The notes: generated by a model from the sequence alone, not told the origin. DNA of 64,000 bases from Amycolatopsis solani (GCF_033441515.1 NZ_JAWQJT010000003.1:558001-622000), one strand, 5' to 3'; positions 34,996 through 42,863 are shown, counted from the first letter of the stretch. A program made the numbers and translations.

Positions 34996-35837
34996 CAGCC
35001 GGACCTCCCCGCGCCGGCCGTCGTGGCGACCGGCCGCGTGGCCGGCTTCACCGGGAAGTCCCACCGCCCGAGCCGTACCGGAGTGCGGCTCAGCCGCTTC
35101 GCCCCGGTGCCCGTCAACGCCAAGGCGATCGCCAGATCACCGGCCGGTAGCGGGAGCTCCATCGTGGTCACCGGCCCGGTACCGGCCGGGGCGCGAACTG
35201 CCGAGACCACTTCCCCGAGGTCCGCGATCGTCCGGGCGGGACAAGCACTCAGCACGATCCGCCGTCCGTCGATCACCCAGCGGGCCGCGCTGCCACCGTG
35301 AGGCGCACGCTTCGCCTGGGAGCCGAGCAGATCGGGGACCAGCGGCGGCCCCGCGGCGGCTCCGACCGTGAGCACGCCCGAATTCTCCGCGAACCCGATG
35401 CCCCGGCCCTCGTCGTCCTCGGCGATCCGGACTTCGAAGCGGTGCAGCAGCGTGCTGCTCAAGCGAAGCCGCAGCACCCGCGCCAGAGCCGCTTCCGGCT
35501 CGTGCGGCTCGACCCACGCGGCGATTCCGGCGCAGCCGGCCGCGCGGGCAGCCTCCCGGAGCGCGAACGCCAGACGCAGCACCGCACCGGAGCCCCGGAG
35601 CGACTTCTCGACGAACACACCCTTCAGCAGCAGGTGATCACCCCACCGCATGCTCCGGTGAACGGCGCGGATCCGGCCAGCCGGGTCGATCAGGCCCATC
35701 CAGTGGTAGTCGTTCGCCGCAGCCAGCTCCTCGGCCAGCCTGCCTGCGCCGAGGCCGTCGAAGGTGACCAGCGCGAGAACCTCCTCCGCGTCGCCGGGGG
35801 TCAACGGGCGCACCACGCAGTCGTCTTCCGCGGTCAT
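34995..35837 (-). CDS. GNAT acyltransferase fused to an unknown C-terminal domain
   Basis: A 280-residue protein. Residues 1-150 form a GNAT fold: 'CVVRPLTPGDAEEVLALVT' at the start and 'GVFVEKSLRGSGAVLRLAFALREAA' as the acyl-donor loop. The remaining 130 residues form a beta-rich domain I cannot place, ending with 'WDFPVKPATRPVATTAGAG'. GNAT enzymes in goadvionin and selidamide pathways transfer fatty acyl groups to peptides. With the ligase and ACP in the same operon the same role is plausible here. It starts within the stop of the radical SAM gene (ATGA). Confidence 0.78.
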   Translation of the reverse strand: MTAEDDCVVRPLTPGDAEEVLALVTFDGLGAGRLAEELAAANDYHWMGLIDPAGRIRAVHRSMRWGDHLLLKGVFVEKSLRGSGAVLRLAFALREAARAAGCAGIAAWVEPHEPEAALARVLRLRLSSTLLHRFEVRIAEDDEGRGIGFAENSGVLTVGAAAGPPLVPDLLGSQAKRAPHGGSAARWVIDGRRIVLSACPARTIADLGEVVSAVRAPAGTGPVTTMELPLPAGDLAIALALTGTGAKRLSRTPVRLGRWDFPVKPATRPVATTAGAGRSG

Positions 35838-37240
35838 CCGAGGCCCTGCCGAACCGGCTCCGCGTCAGGCCGGCTGCGGGTCAACGCGAGGTACGGGAAG
35901 TTCGCCGCCACACCGTCCGGCGCTTTCCCCGGCAACGGAACCTTCTTCATCCGCTTGCTCGAACTCCGCGCCGCCATGAGGTTGAGCAGCACCCGTGTGC
36001 TCATGAAGCGGCTGTCCAGCTCCTCGATGACCCAGGAGAAGAGGTCCGGGTCGAACGGGTAGAACGTCGGGTCCAGCAGGTCGTCGTCGGCCAGGGAGAG
36101 CTGCCGGGCGAGTGCCGTCTCCGGCAGGACCCGGTACCCGAGGTTCATCACCAGCTCTTCCGTCGCCAGGTTCGCATTGACGTACTGGGCGGTCGCACGC
36201 ACGCTTGCGCGGCTTTCCCCCGGTCCGCCGAAAACCACGTTCATCCGCAGTTCGAGGCCGTGGCGCTTGGCGCGTTCGATGAACCTGGTCACGTGCCGGG
36301 TGCCGAAGCTCTTCCCCAGGACCTTCATCATCCCGTCGTCCAGGCTGTCCGGTGAGACGACCACGAACTCGACGTCGCTGTGACCGAGCAGCTCGGCGAA
36401 CTCGTCGTCGAACGGTTTCGGGGTGAAGTAGGCGGACCAGGTCAGCCCGGGGAGCTTCTGCTCGATGATGGTCCGCACCACCTCCTTGGCGTACTTGAGC
36501 TCGCTGTTGAAGATGCCGTCGGTGAAGAACACCCGCCGGATCCCCGATCCGTGGATCGCGTGCAGCTCGGCCGCGATCAGGTCCAACGGCTTGAGGTCAC
36601 CTTGGTTCTGTCCGCTGATGTAGGCGTAGGGGCAGTAGACGCAGCCCTGGTAGCAGGTCTTGCGGCGGGTCTCGACACCGATCATCGTGCCTTCGACCTG
36701 GCCCTGGCGGCGGACGTACGCGGACATCAGCGAATGGGGATGCTGCAGGTCGTTGGCGAGGAACCCCGGAAACCGCGCTCCGCTCAGGTTCCGGCCGGAA
36801 CCTCGGTGCGCGTCCGGGTCCGCGACGATTTCGAGGATCGTCTGCTCCCCGGGCCCGATCACCCCGACGTCGAAGCCGAGCCGCCGGACCAACCCGTCCG
36901 CGAAGAGGCTGTACCCCGGGCCGCCTCCCACCAAGAGCGGACCGCCGCGACCGACGACCTCCCGGACCCGGGCGACGAACGCCTGGTAGTGGTCGACGTG
37001 CCCGTCGCAGGTGAGGTCCAGCGGGTCGATGTTGCGGATCGTGAAGCCGATGACATCCCACTCTCCGGCTGCCCACGAGAGGTCGCCCAGCGCGGCGGGG
37101 GTCTCGACGAAGTCGATGAGCCGGGTCTCGTGCCCGGCGCGGTCAAGGGCGTCCTGCACACAACGGAGACCGATCGGGAAGATGGGGTCGTTGCCGGGCA
37201 TGGGGAGACTGGCCAGGTTGACGAGTGCGACACGAGCCAT
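35834..37240 (-). CDS. B12-binding radical SAM enzyme
   Basis: A 468-residue class B radical SAM protein. The N-terminal 150 residues are a cobalamin-binding Rossmann domain ('MARVALVNLASLPMPG' and 'LLVGGGPGYSLFA'). The central barrel has the CX3CX2C motif in 'CYQGCVYC' near residue 195, then 'VFFTDGIFNSELKYAKEV'. Such enzymes methylate unactivated carbons or catalyse other radical chemistry on peptides and antibiotics. ATG 37240 follows AGGAG. It sits between the hydroxylase and the GNAT in a tightly packed operon. Confidence 0.87.
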   Translation of the reverse strand: MARVALVNLASLPMPGNDPIFPIGLRCVQDALDRAGHETRLIDFVETPAALGDLSWAAGEWDVIGFTIRNIDPLDLTCDGHVDHYQAFVARVREVVGRGGPLLVGGGPGYSLFADGLVRRLGFDVGVIGPGEQTILEIVADPDAHRGSGRNLSGARFPGFLANDLQHPHSLMSAYVRRQGQVEGTMIGVETRRKTCYQGCVYCPYAYISGQNQGDLKPLDLIAAELHAIHGSGIRRVFFTDGIFNSELKYAKEVVRTIIEQKLPGLTWSAYFTPKPFDDEFAELLGHSDVEFVVVSPDSLDDGMMKVLGKSFGTRHVTRFIERAKRHGLELRMNVVFGGPGESRASVRATAQYVNANLATEELVMNLGYRVLPETALARQLSLADDDLLDPTFYPFDPDLFSWVIEELDSRFMSTRVLLNLMAARSSSKRMKKVPLPGKAPDGVAANFPYLALTRSRPDAEPVRQGLG

Positions 37241-37254
37241 CAGCGTTCTCCTGT

Positions 37255-38040
37255 CTACGCCCGGACCATTTCGGCAGACCAGAAGCTGCGTGCCAGCAGT
37301 CTCCGCCACACGCCCATCATGTGAGCCAGAGCTCGCACCTCCACCGCGGTCAGATCCGGGTGCCACAGGTCGAAGAGCAGGACAGCGCGCCCCGAGTCCG
37401 AGTCGTTCCACGCTTCGTGCTCGAAGGAGTCGTCGAAGACGAAGGCTTTACCGCGTTCCCATTCCCGCGTCTCGTCGCCCACGCGGAGGGCACTTCCCTC
37501 GGGAACCACCAGTCCGAGATGGCATCGCAGGTGCGCGTTGGTGTAGCCGGTGTGCGCGGAGACGTGAGTGCGCGGCTCCATGATCGAGAAGTAGCACATG
37601 CCTCCGTGGGTGCCGGTGACGCCGGGAACCGCGTCGAGGGCACGCGCTGTCGCCGGGCACAGCCGGAGGTTCCGGGAGTAGGCCTTCCCGATGCAGTACA
37701 GGTAGAGCGCGGTCCAGCGGCCCTTGTCGGTGAGCTCACTCGGCTGCGAAACCGCACCACCGCCGGCGAAACCGCCCGCGTCGGTGAATTCACGGGTGAT
37801 GTCCGCGGCCGAGGCTTCGAAGGCCGGGAGCCAGGGGAACCTGTCCCGGTCCCACCAGGCCGCCGCGGTGAGACCGGGAACGAAGATCTCGGGCTCCTGC
37901 CCGTGTGGCAGGTCCGGGACCGCTCGGCGCGAACTGATGTCCACGCCCTCGACGACGCGGGCCACGTCGCGCCGGTCGACCCCGTTCTGCTCGATCCACT
38001 GCTCCAGGTACTCCGGACTCTTCTCGATCAACGGCTGCAC
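37255..38040 (-). CDS. Aspartyl/asparaginyl beta-hydroxylase-like oxygenase
   Basis: A 261-residue Fe(II)/2-oxoglutarate enzyme of the AspH family. Landmarks are 'CYFSIMEPRTHVSAHTGYTN', 'LRCHLGLVVPEGSALRVGDE' (iron ligand H174), 'FVFDDSFEHEAWND' (H208) and the closing 'VLLFDLWHPDL'. The family lacks the Asp ligand of usual dioxygenases. It should hydroxylate a beta-carbon, here perhaps of the precursor peptide encoded upstream. GTG 38040 has AGGGG about seven bases upstream. Confidence 0.87.
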   Translation of the reverse strand: MQPLIEKSPEYLEQWIEQNGVDRRDVARVVEGVDISSRRAVPDLPHGQEPEIFVPGLTAAAWWDRDRFPWLPAFEASAADITREFTDAGGFAGGGAVSQPSELTDKGRWTALYLYCIGKAYSRNLRLCPATARALDAVPGVTGTHGGMCYFSIMEPRTHVSAHTGYTNAHLRCHLGLVVPEGSALRVGDETREWERGKAFVFDDSFEHEAWNDSDSGRAVLLFDLWHPDLTAVEVRALAHMMGVWRRLLARSFWSAEMVRA

Positions 38041-38083
38041 TGAACGCCCCTCCCAGGTCGTGCGGTTCGAACACGGGCCGGCC

Positions 38084-38120
38084 GGGCGGGCTCTTCGCAG
38101 CAGCTCCGAAGAGCCCGCCC
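38084..38120 (-). terminator. Strong hairpin between the candidate precursor and modification genes
   Basis: A perfect 13-bp stem (38084-38096 with 38108-38120) and an 11-base loop. On the minus strand it lies downstream of the candidate precursor and 43 bp before the hydroxylase start. Such hairpins raise precursor mRNA relative to enzyme mRNA in RiPP operons. Confidence 0.65.
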
Positions 38121-38209
38121 CATCAACCCCCTCGTGCTTGCCTGCCCACCTTCACCCGGGCACCACCTTCACCGGGAAGTCGGCGGCGGCACCGGACTTC
38201 GCGGCCGGC

Positions 38210-38536
38210 TCAGGCCACGTCGTACTGGTGCTCGGGCACCAGGCTCGGACCGCACGACGGCATCACGAGCTTGTGCAGGAAGTCCGAGTCGACGAGGTCG
38301 AACAGTGCCTCGCAGGACCGGTCGAAGCGCTCGGGGTCGGTCGCCATGAGGACCTCGACCGCTTCCTTCTCCATGCGCAGGCCGGCGTTCGCGAGGGCCT
38401 CGCTCGGGTTGTTGGCCAGTGCGGCCGCGAACTCCTTGTCGTAGGTCAGCCGTCCGACGACCGCGTCCATGATCTGGGCCACCTTGACGGCCTCCGCGAT
38501 CTGCTCCGCGGTGTAGGCGTCAGTCGAATTGGGCAT
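38210..38536 (-). CDS. Candidate RiPP precursor with Nif11/LigA-like leader
   Basis: A 108-residue protein. Residues 32-60 contain 'YDKEFAAALANNPSEALANA' followed by GLRMEKEAV, the F...L..NP..AL...G signature of Nif11-like leaders (also of LigA-like helices). The C-terminal 16 residues, after 'FLHKLV', hold a single exposed Cys (MPSCGPSLVPEHQYDVA region). A good AGGGAGA box precedes ATG 38536. It stands first in front of maturation-type enzymes, followed by a terminator-like hairpin. There is no double-Gly cleavage motif. It may instead be a small helper subunit, so the precursor role is inference. Confidence 0.65.
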   Translation of the reverse strand: MPNSTDAYTAEQIAEAVKVAQIMDAVVGRLTYDKEFAAALANNPSEALANAGLRMEKEAVEVLMATDPERFDRSCEALFDLVDSDFLHKLVMPSCGPSLVPEHQYDVA

Positions 38537-38663
38537 GCTTTCTCCCTTTTACTGATCGATTTTCCTGGAACCGTCCCGTCCAGGACCTCGACATTGCCAG
38601 GAGATCGGAGTCTCGGTCAAGCACTTCAATTCTCGCTTTTCTCGGTGCCGTATTCGTTGACTT

Positions 38664-39695
38664 CTATTTTGCCTTCAGCTCGACGCCGTCACCGGTGCGA
38701 CTCTCCAGGCGCTCGGCGAAGCCTCGCCAAACCGATGCGCATTCACGGGCCAGTTGCACCACCGTTTCGCGTTGGTGAACGGGTACGCCCCTGACCATTT
38801 CATCCCACTGGTCGTCCTCGACGGCCGCGCAACCGATGAACCGCAACAAGGCCCGGCCGGCCTCGCTGAAGCGCAACGACGGATCCCGGGCGAGCAGCGC
38901 CACGAATTCGGCGGCCGAAACGGCCCGAGGTTCCCCCGGCCCCGATCTCCGGTCACGCCGGGTGCGCCCATCCCGCGCTGCGGCCGGTTTCACGGCGGCG
39001 CGGCCGAGCGGCACGGGTTCGTTCCCGTTCCGCTGCCGGGGAGTCACCGGGGCCTCACCGCGGGCGAGCCTCGCGCGCACGTCCCGCGCGGTCGACGGGG
39101 AGATGCGAGCGGCTTTGGCGATGTCGCGCAAGGACGCGGCCGGATTGGCCGTGATCACCTCGGCGGCACGTCTGCGCGCCTGGGCGCCGTCCAGCGGCCG
39201 CAGCCGGCCGTCCCGCCCGACCCGGACGTTCGACTGCCCGATCCGGTCAGTCGAACACTGCCGGATCTTCGCGACGGTGTCGGCCGACAGGCCGGTCACC
39301 GCCGAGATCCGCCGGTTAGACCACATCGGGTGGGAGTCGACGATCCGGGCGGCGGCGACCTTGCGGTCGGCCGTCGACAACGGCAGGCCGTGCGCGTGGT
39401 TGAGCTCGACGGCAAGCACGAAGGCGTCCGCGTCGCCACCGCTGAAGAACAGCACGTCGACGGTGTCCTCGCCCCGGAGGACGGCCGCCTTGAGCCGGTG
39501 CATCCCGTCGACGACCCGCATGGTCGGCCGGTGGACGACGATCGGCGGCAGCACGGCCTCCGTCGCCGCGAGCAGCTTGGTGTGCTCGACCTGCTCGCCG
39601 TGAATGCGCGGGGAGTCCGCCGTCACCAGCTGCGCGATCGGCACTCTCTCCGGCGCGGCGGAAAGTCCGGCCCGTTCCCTCGGAGATTCCTGCAT
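38664..39695 (-). CDS. StrR-like cluster-situated transcriptional activator
   Basis: A 343-residue regulator of the StrR/NovG type, which combines a ParB/sulfiredoxin-like N-terminus with a central HTH. The family signature is very clear: 'VLPPIVVHRPTMRVVDGMHR', 'AFVLAVELNHAHGLPLSTAD' and 'RISAVTGLSADTVAKIRQ'. StrR proteins activate antibiotic gene clusters through GTTCGAC-like palindromes; I did not find a good one here. ATG 39695 has GGAGGGG six bases upstream. It lies directly upstream of the candidate precursor on the same strand. Confidence 0.88.
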   Translation of the reverse strand: MQESPRERAGLSAAPERVPIAQLVTADSPRIHGEQVEHTKLLAATEAVLPPIVVHRPTMRVVDGMHRLKAAVLRGEDTVDVLFFSGGDADAFVLAVELNHAHGLPLSTADRKVAAARIVDSHPMWSNRRISAVTGLSADTVAKIRQCSTDRIGQSNVRVGRDGRLRPLDGAQARRRAAEVITANPAASLRDIAKAARISPSTARDVRARLARGEAPVTPRQRNGNEPVPLGRAAVKPAAARDGRTRRDRRSGPGEPRAVSAAEFVALLARDPSLRFSEAGRALLRFIGCAAVEDDQWDEMVRGVPVHQRETVVQLARECASVWRGFAERLESRTGDGVELKAK

Positions 39696-39727
39696 CTGCG
39701 TCCCCTCCCACGACCCACGCCGGGGCC

Positions 39728-39780
39728 GGGCGGCCACCTCGGCCGGCTCGACCCCCGGACGAGCCGATCGGTGGCCGCCC
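39728..39780 (-). terminator. Long two-tier hairpin between GNAT and StrR-like genes
   Basis: GGGCGGCCACC (39728-39738) pairs perfectly with GGTGGCCGCCC (39770-39780), and GGCTCG (39745-39750) with CGAGCC (39760-39765) inside. It lies 33 bp upstream of the StrR-like start codon and could terminate the GNAT transcript or modulate the regulator. Confidence 0.5.
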
Positions 39781-39867
39781 TCCTCCCCTGCGGACGGACC
39801 GGCAGAGCTTCGCCGACGGCGCAGACATCTCGCAGACGCCACCGTGTCTGCCCAGGTCAACGCCGGT

Positions 39868-40611
39868 TCAGGGCACCCTGACCGTGACCGGGCTCTCGAA
39901 CACGGCGAACCCGTGCCGCTCGTAGAGTCGTCGTGCGGGGTTGCCGTCCGTGACCACCAGGCCCACGACCTCGACGGCCGCGGCGGCCGCTCGAGCCAGC
40001 GTGCGCCGGAGCAGGACCGTCCCCGACCCGGGGTACGACGGGTGGCGGAACAAGTCCGTGATCAGCAGTCCTCCCCAGGGCACGTCCCCGGGCAGGTGGT
40101 TGAGCACCACTCCGGCCACGACCACCCCGTCGTCGCAGACCAGCCCGCTCAGCGGTGACAGGGGCCCGTACGCCGTCCCGGCCACCAAGCCGTCGAAGCG
40201 CCGGCGCAGTACGGCAGCGTCTTCGTACTCCTCGCGATAGTCGGGGTGCCCGGGTGCGTACGCGGCGCGCCACGCCGGAAGCAGATCGTCGACCGGCAGG
40301 TCGAGCGGAGTGAACCGGAGGGGCTGTGGAGCGTCCTCGCACGCCCATTCGGCGAGCGGAAGCGACGCGGACAGATCGCAGGTCATGCGGTGGGTCGCCC
40401 GGATGAGCCGGGCTCCTCGCCGCACGAGCTCGTCGGCGAGGGACCGTGGTCCGGTGGCCGCCCAGCCGGACAACTCACGAAGGATGACATCCGCGGCGCC
40501 GGCGCCGAGAACTTCCACGCGATCCGCCCACGGGAGGCCCTGGCTCTCCCTCCGGAGATAAGAAAGAACCGGAACACCGTCGGCGTCGACGCGAACCTCG
40601 CGCACCCTCAC
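39868..40611 (-). CDS. GNAT-like N-acetyltransferase
   Basis: A 247-residue protein whose C-terminal 150 residues follow the GNAT fold: 'LLITDLFRHPSYPGSGTVLLRRTLARAA' as the acetyl-CoA-binding loop and 'VTDGNPARRLYERHGFAVFE' near the end. The N-terminal 100 residues resemble no family I know. It could confer self-resistance or modify the product. GTG 40611 is used; GTG 40605 has the better spacing from AGGGA. Only 31 bp separate it from the divergent kinase gene. Confidence 0.75.
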   Translation of the reverse strand: MRVREVRVDADGVPVLSYLRRESQGLPWADRVEVLGAGAADVILRELSGWAATGPRSLADELVRRGARLIRATHRMTCDLSASLPLAEWACEDAPQPLRFTPLDLPVDDLLPAWRAAYAPGHPDYREEYEDAAVLRRRFDGLVAGTAYGPLSPLSGLVCDDGVVVAGVVLNHLPGDVPWGGLLITDLFRHPSYPGSGTVLLRRTLARAAAAAVEVVGLVVTDGNPARRLYERHGFAVFESPVTVRVP

Positions 40612-40642
40612 TCCCTACCGTTGTTCCCATCCGCAGGTTAAC

Positions 40643-41701
40643 ATGATCAGGGTGACAGAAATCGACACCGACGATCTGGACGTCACCGAGCGGACGATTG
40701 CCGATTCACTGTTGACAGAACTGGGATTGGGCGCGCTCGACACCGTCACGGGAACGTTCACCGGCCGGCACCGCAATTGGGCAGGCGCCACTGTTTCGGG
40801 CGCCGGGGTCTTCGTCAAGCGAATCGAAGCAGCATCCCCGGACGGCGCCGCCCGGCTCGGCAGGCTGATCTCCTTGGAATCGGCGGATTGGAACCCGGCG
40901 CCGAGGCCACGGTGTCACGGCTGGGATTTGCGCTCCGGAATGCTGGTGTACGAACTGATCGCGCCCGCGCGAGACGGCGCACGGCTCGCCGACGACGGGG
41001 ATTTCGACGAAGCGACCGCCGCGGTTCTGGGTCACCTCGTGGCCGGACTGCACAACGAGGATCCCCCGCCCTGGCTCGACACGTCGATCCCCCGGCTTCC
41101 CCCACGGCACGAGCTGGACGCCCTCCCGCTCGACGCGTTCCGCGCGGCGTGCGCCGCCGAGCTCGAGTTGTGGCGGTTGCTGCAGGGGGACGACGCGCTG
41201 ACGTCGGCGATCCACGAGCTGAACGTCGCGCCGGACGGACTCCACACCCCCACGCACTGCGACCTCCGGCTGGACCAGTTCGTGGTCGGCGAAGAAGGGG
41301 TCCGCCTCGCCGACTGGGACGAACTCAGGCTGGCGGATCCCGCGCGCGACGTCGGCGCCTTCGCCGGTGAATGGCTGTACCGGAGCACGCAGCGGATCGT
41401 GTTCGAAGACGGAACACCCGGGCACCGGGACGTCGTCGCCAAGGGGGCCGCGCAGTTCGCCGCCGTGCGCCCGCTGATCGCGGCGTTCTGGCGGGCGTAC
41501 CTCGACCACCGCCGGGAACCGGACCCCGATCTCGCCCGCCGTTCGGCGGCGTTCGCGGGCTGGCACCAGTTCGATCGCGTCCTCGCCGCCGCCCACGGGC
41601 AGTCCCGGCTGCTCCCGGTCGAACGCGCCGCGGCCGGTATCGGCCGAGCGGTGCTGCTCGCTCCGCAGCGGTTCACCACCACACTGGGGCTCGCCACGTG
41701 A
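40643..41701 (+). CDS. APH-fold kinase, RiPP Ser/Thr dehydration component (LxmK/TvaC-like)
   Basis: A 352-residue aminoglycoside-phosphotransferase-fold kinase. The catalytic loop is 'HCDLRLDQ', where the usual Asn of HxDxxxxN is Gln, followed by 'VRLADWDELRLADPARDVGAF' as the DFG-equivalent. The N-terminal lobe lacks a conventional glycine-rich loop. In thioamitide and class V lanthipeptide clusters such a kinase phosphorylates Ser/Thr of the precursor and works with a HopA1-like partner, here encoded immediately downstream with a 4-bp overlap (GTGA). That adjacency, plus the downstream peptide gene, argues against an antibiotic-resistance role. Confidence 0.78.
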   Translation: MIRVTEIDTDDLDVTERTIADSLLTELGLGALDTVTGTFTGRHRNWAGATVSGAGVFVKRIEAASPDGAARLGRLISLESADWNPAPRPRCHGWDLRSGMLVYELIAPARDGARLADDGDFDEATAAVLGHLVAGLHNEDPPPWLDTSIPRLPPRHELDALPLDAFRAACAAELELWRLLQGDDALTSAIHELNVAPDGLHTPTHCDLRLDQFVVGEEGVRLADWDELRLADPARDVGAFAGEWLYRSTQRIVFEDGTPGHRDVVAKGAAQFAAVRPLIAAFWRAYLDHRREPDPDLARRSAAFAGWHQFDRVLAAAHGQSRLLPVERAAAGIGRAVLLAPQRFTTTLGLAT

Positions 41702-42615
41702 AAAGCGTCTTCCCTACGACAGGAGCGTCGATCACGACCTTGCTCGATGTCCTGCGAGAGCTCGACGTCGACGTGCGGGAGGACGAGGTCGCCATCGCCG
41801 GTCAGATGCTGGAGACACCCACCGGAACCGCCCTGCGCGCGCAGCTGGCGGCCGCTTTGTACGATCGCCTGCACGTCGGTGGGACCACGGCGTCCCCCGA
41901 AGCTCCCGGGTTCAGCAGCCGGCTCGCGGCGGCGGTTCCCCACGAGTTCACGCGTGTCAGCGGTCGCGTGGTCTCCCGCAGTGGCGCGGACGACGTGGTC
42001 GTCGAAATCGAGGGTGTCCGGGTGCGCGTTCCGGCGTCCCGGACCACGGCCCGCTCGGCAGGGGAGTTCGTTTCGATCGACATCGGCTGCACCCGCCCGA
42101 GCCTGGCGCCCGGCTTCTTCCTCGTCGACGGTTCAGCGGGGCACGGGCTCGTCTCGGGAGACCACACCCTTCGCGTTTACGCGCACCTGGTCGAACCATC
42201 CACCGCGACCGCCGCGTGGCGCGCGATCTTGGTGTCCCTCGAACAACTCCGGGTGCCGTTTCGAGCCAAGATCAGCCTGCACCTCCCTCGCCGCGACGCG
42301 CTGGTGCTCTACCTCGGACGCGAGGCCTGGCCGTGCACGACCGACATCGTCGATGCGCTGACGAGCGCGCCCGGCCTCGGCCGCTCGGTGTCGGTATACG
42401 CGCACCAGCTCGCCGACGGGGTCGCGGCGGCCTGGGACCCGGCGGATGTGCGGCCCGGATACCGGGGGCTCAGCTTCGGCGAACACCGATCACGCGCCAT
42501 CGCCGACGCCCTGCTGGCGCCGGGAGCACCAGAGGAGGAACTGGCCCGCTCCCTGGAAAGGAGCAACGTCGACGCGACCGGGATCTTCCGGAACCTCAAC
42601 TCCCCGGCGTTGTGA
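41698..42615 (+). CDS. HopA1-like phospho-Ser/Thr lyase component (LxmY/TvaD-like)
   Basis: A 305-residue protein of the T3SS-effector HopA1 family. Diagnostic stretches are 'RVYAHLVEPS', 'LEQLRVPFRAKISLHLPRRD' followed by ALVLYLGREAW, and 'GYRGLSFGEHRSRAIADALL' near the C-terminus. HopA1-like proteins in RiPP clusters are thought to eliminate phosphate from phosphorylated Ser/Thr, giving dehydroamino acids. GTG 41698 overlaps the kinase stop codon, so the two subunits are co-translated. A CRP-type palindrome overlaps its own stop codon. Confidence 0.8.
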   Translation: MKSVFPTTGASITTLLDVLRELDVDVREDEVAIAGQMLETPTGTALRAQLAAALYDRLHVGGTTASPEAPGFSSRLAAAVPHEFTRVSGRVVSRSGADDVVVEIEGVRVRVPASRTTARSAGEFVSIDIGCTRPSLAPGFFLVDGSAGHGLVSGDHTLRVYAHLVEPSTATAAWRAILVSLEQLRVPFRAKISLHLPRRDALVLYLGREAWPCTTDIVDALTSAPGLGRSVSVYAHQLADGVAAAWDPADVRPGYRGLSFGEHRSRAIADALLAPGAPEEELARSLERSNVDATGIFRNLNSPAL

Positions 42616-42626
42616 CTCAGCTCACA
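42611..42626. promoter_or_regulatory. Perfect CRP/GlxR-type site before the precursor peptide gene
   Basis: TGTGACTCAGCTCACA matches TGTGA-N6-TCACA exactly. It overlaps the stop codon of the HopA1-like gene and lies 81 bp upstream of the peptide start, well placed to control separate transcription of the peptide and exporter. Confidence 0.55.
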
Positions 42627-42707
42627 CGCACTGTTCGCTTGTCGCGACGGACAACCGCGTAGAGGCTGAAAGGGCACCACCACAACCGCACCTTCGAAAG
42701 GTTCTCG

Positions 42708-42863
42708 ATGCATTCCGAAGAATTGTTTGCGGCGTACGCCGAATTCACCACCCCGGCCGACCTTTCGACCCCGGTCGCCGGCTCGCACGCCACGTCGCGC
42801 AACACCACGACGCCCGGCTTCCTCTCTTCTGCCGCACCCGGCCCGGAGACGGTGAGCGAGTAG
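42708..42863 (+). CDS. Candidate RiPP precursor peptide, Ser/Thr-rich and Cys-free
   Basis: A 51-residue peptide too short for most gene callers. The N-terminus 'MHSEELFAAYAEFTTPADLS' has the amphipathic helix look of a leader, and the rest (for example 'GSHATSRNTTTPGFLSS') is rich in hydroxy residues: 15 Ser/Thr in total, no Cys, no Lys, one Arg. GAAAGG lies six bases upstream of the ATG, and third codon positions are almost all G or C. It lies between a kinase/HopA1 pair and an exporter, exactly where the substrate peptide is expected. The leader/core border is unknown. Confidence 0.72.
   Translation: MHSEELFAAYAEFTTPADLSTPVAGSHATSRNTTTPGFLSSAAPGPETVSE

Noticed and set aside
38084..38120. 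Treating the hairpin as an ordinary full terminator separating two transcription units
   Set aside because: Gene order and the small gap to the hydroxylase favour partial read-through; no T-run supports complete termination.
39868..40611. Assigning the GNAT at this site as the acyltransferase of the pathway
   Set aside because: It is outside the packed operon and resembles a resistance-type or tailoring acetyltransferase; the GNAT fusion at 34995 is the better candidate.
40643..41701. Annotation of the APH-fold protein as an aminoglycoside-resistance kinase
   Set aside because: The 4-bp overlap with a HopA1-like gene and the adjacent precursor-like peptide fit a RiPP dehydratase much better; resistance remains possible but less likely.
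42708..42863. Class V lanthipeptide precursor with thioether rings
   Set aside because: The peptide has no cysteine, so lanthionine formation is impossible; only dehydration is predicted.
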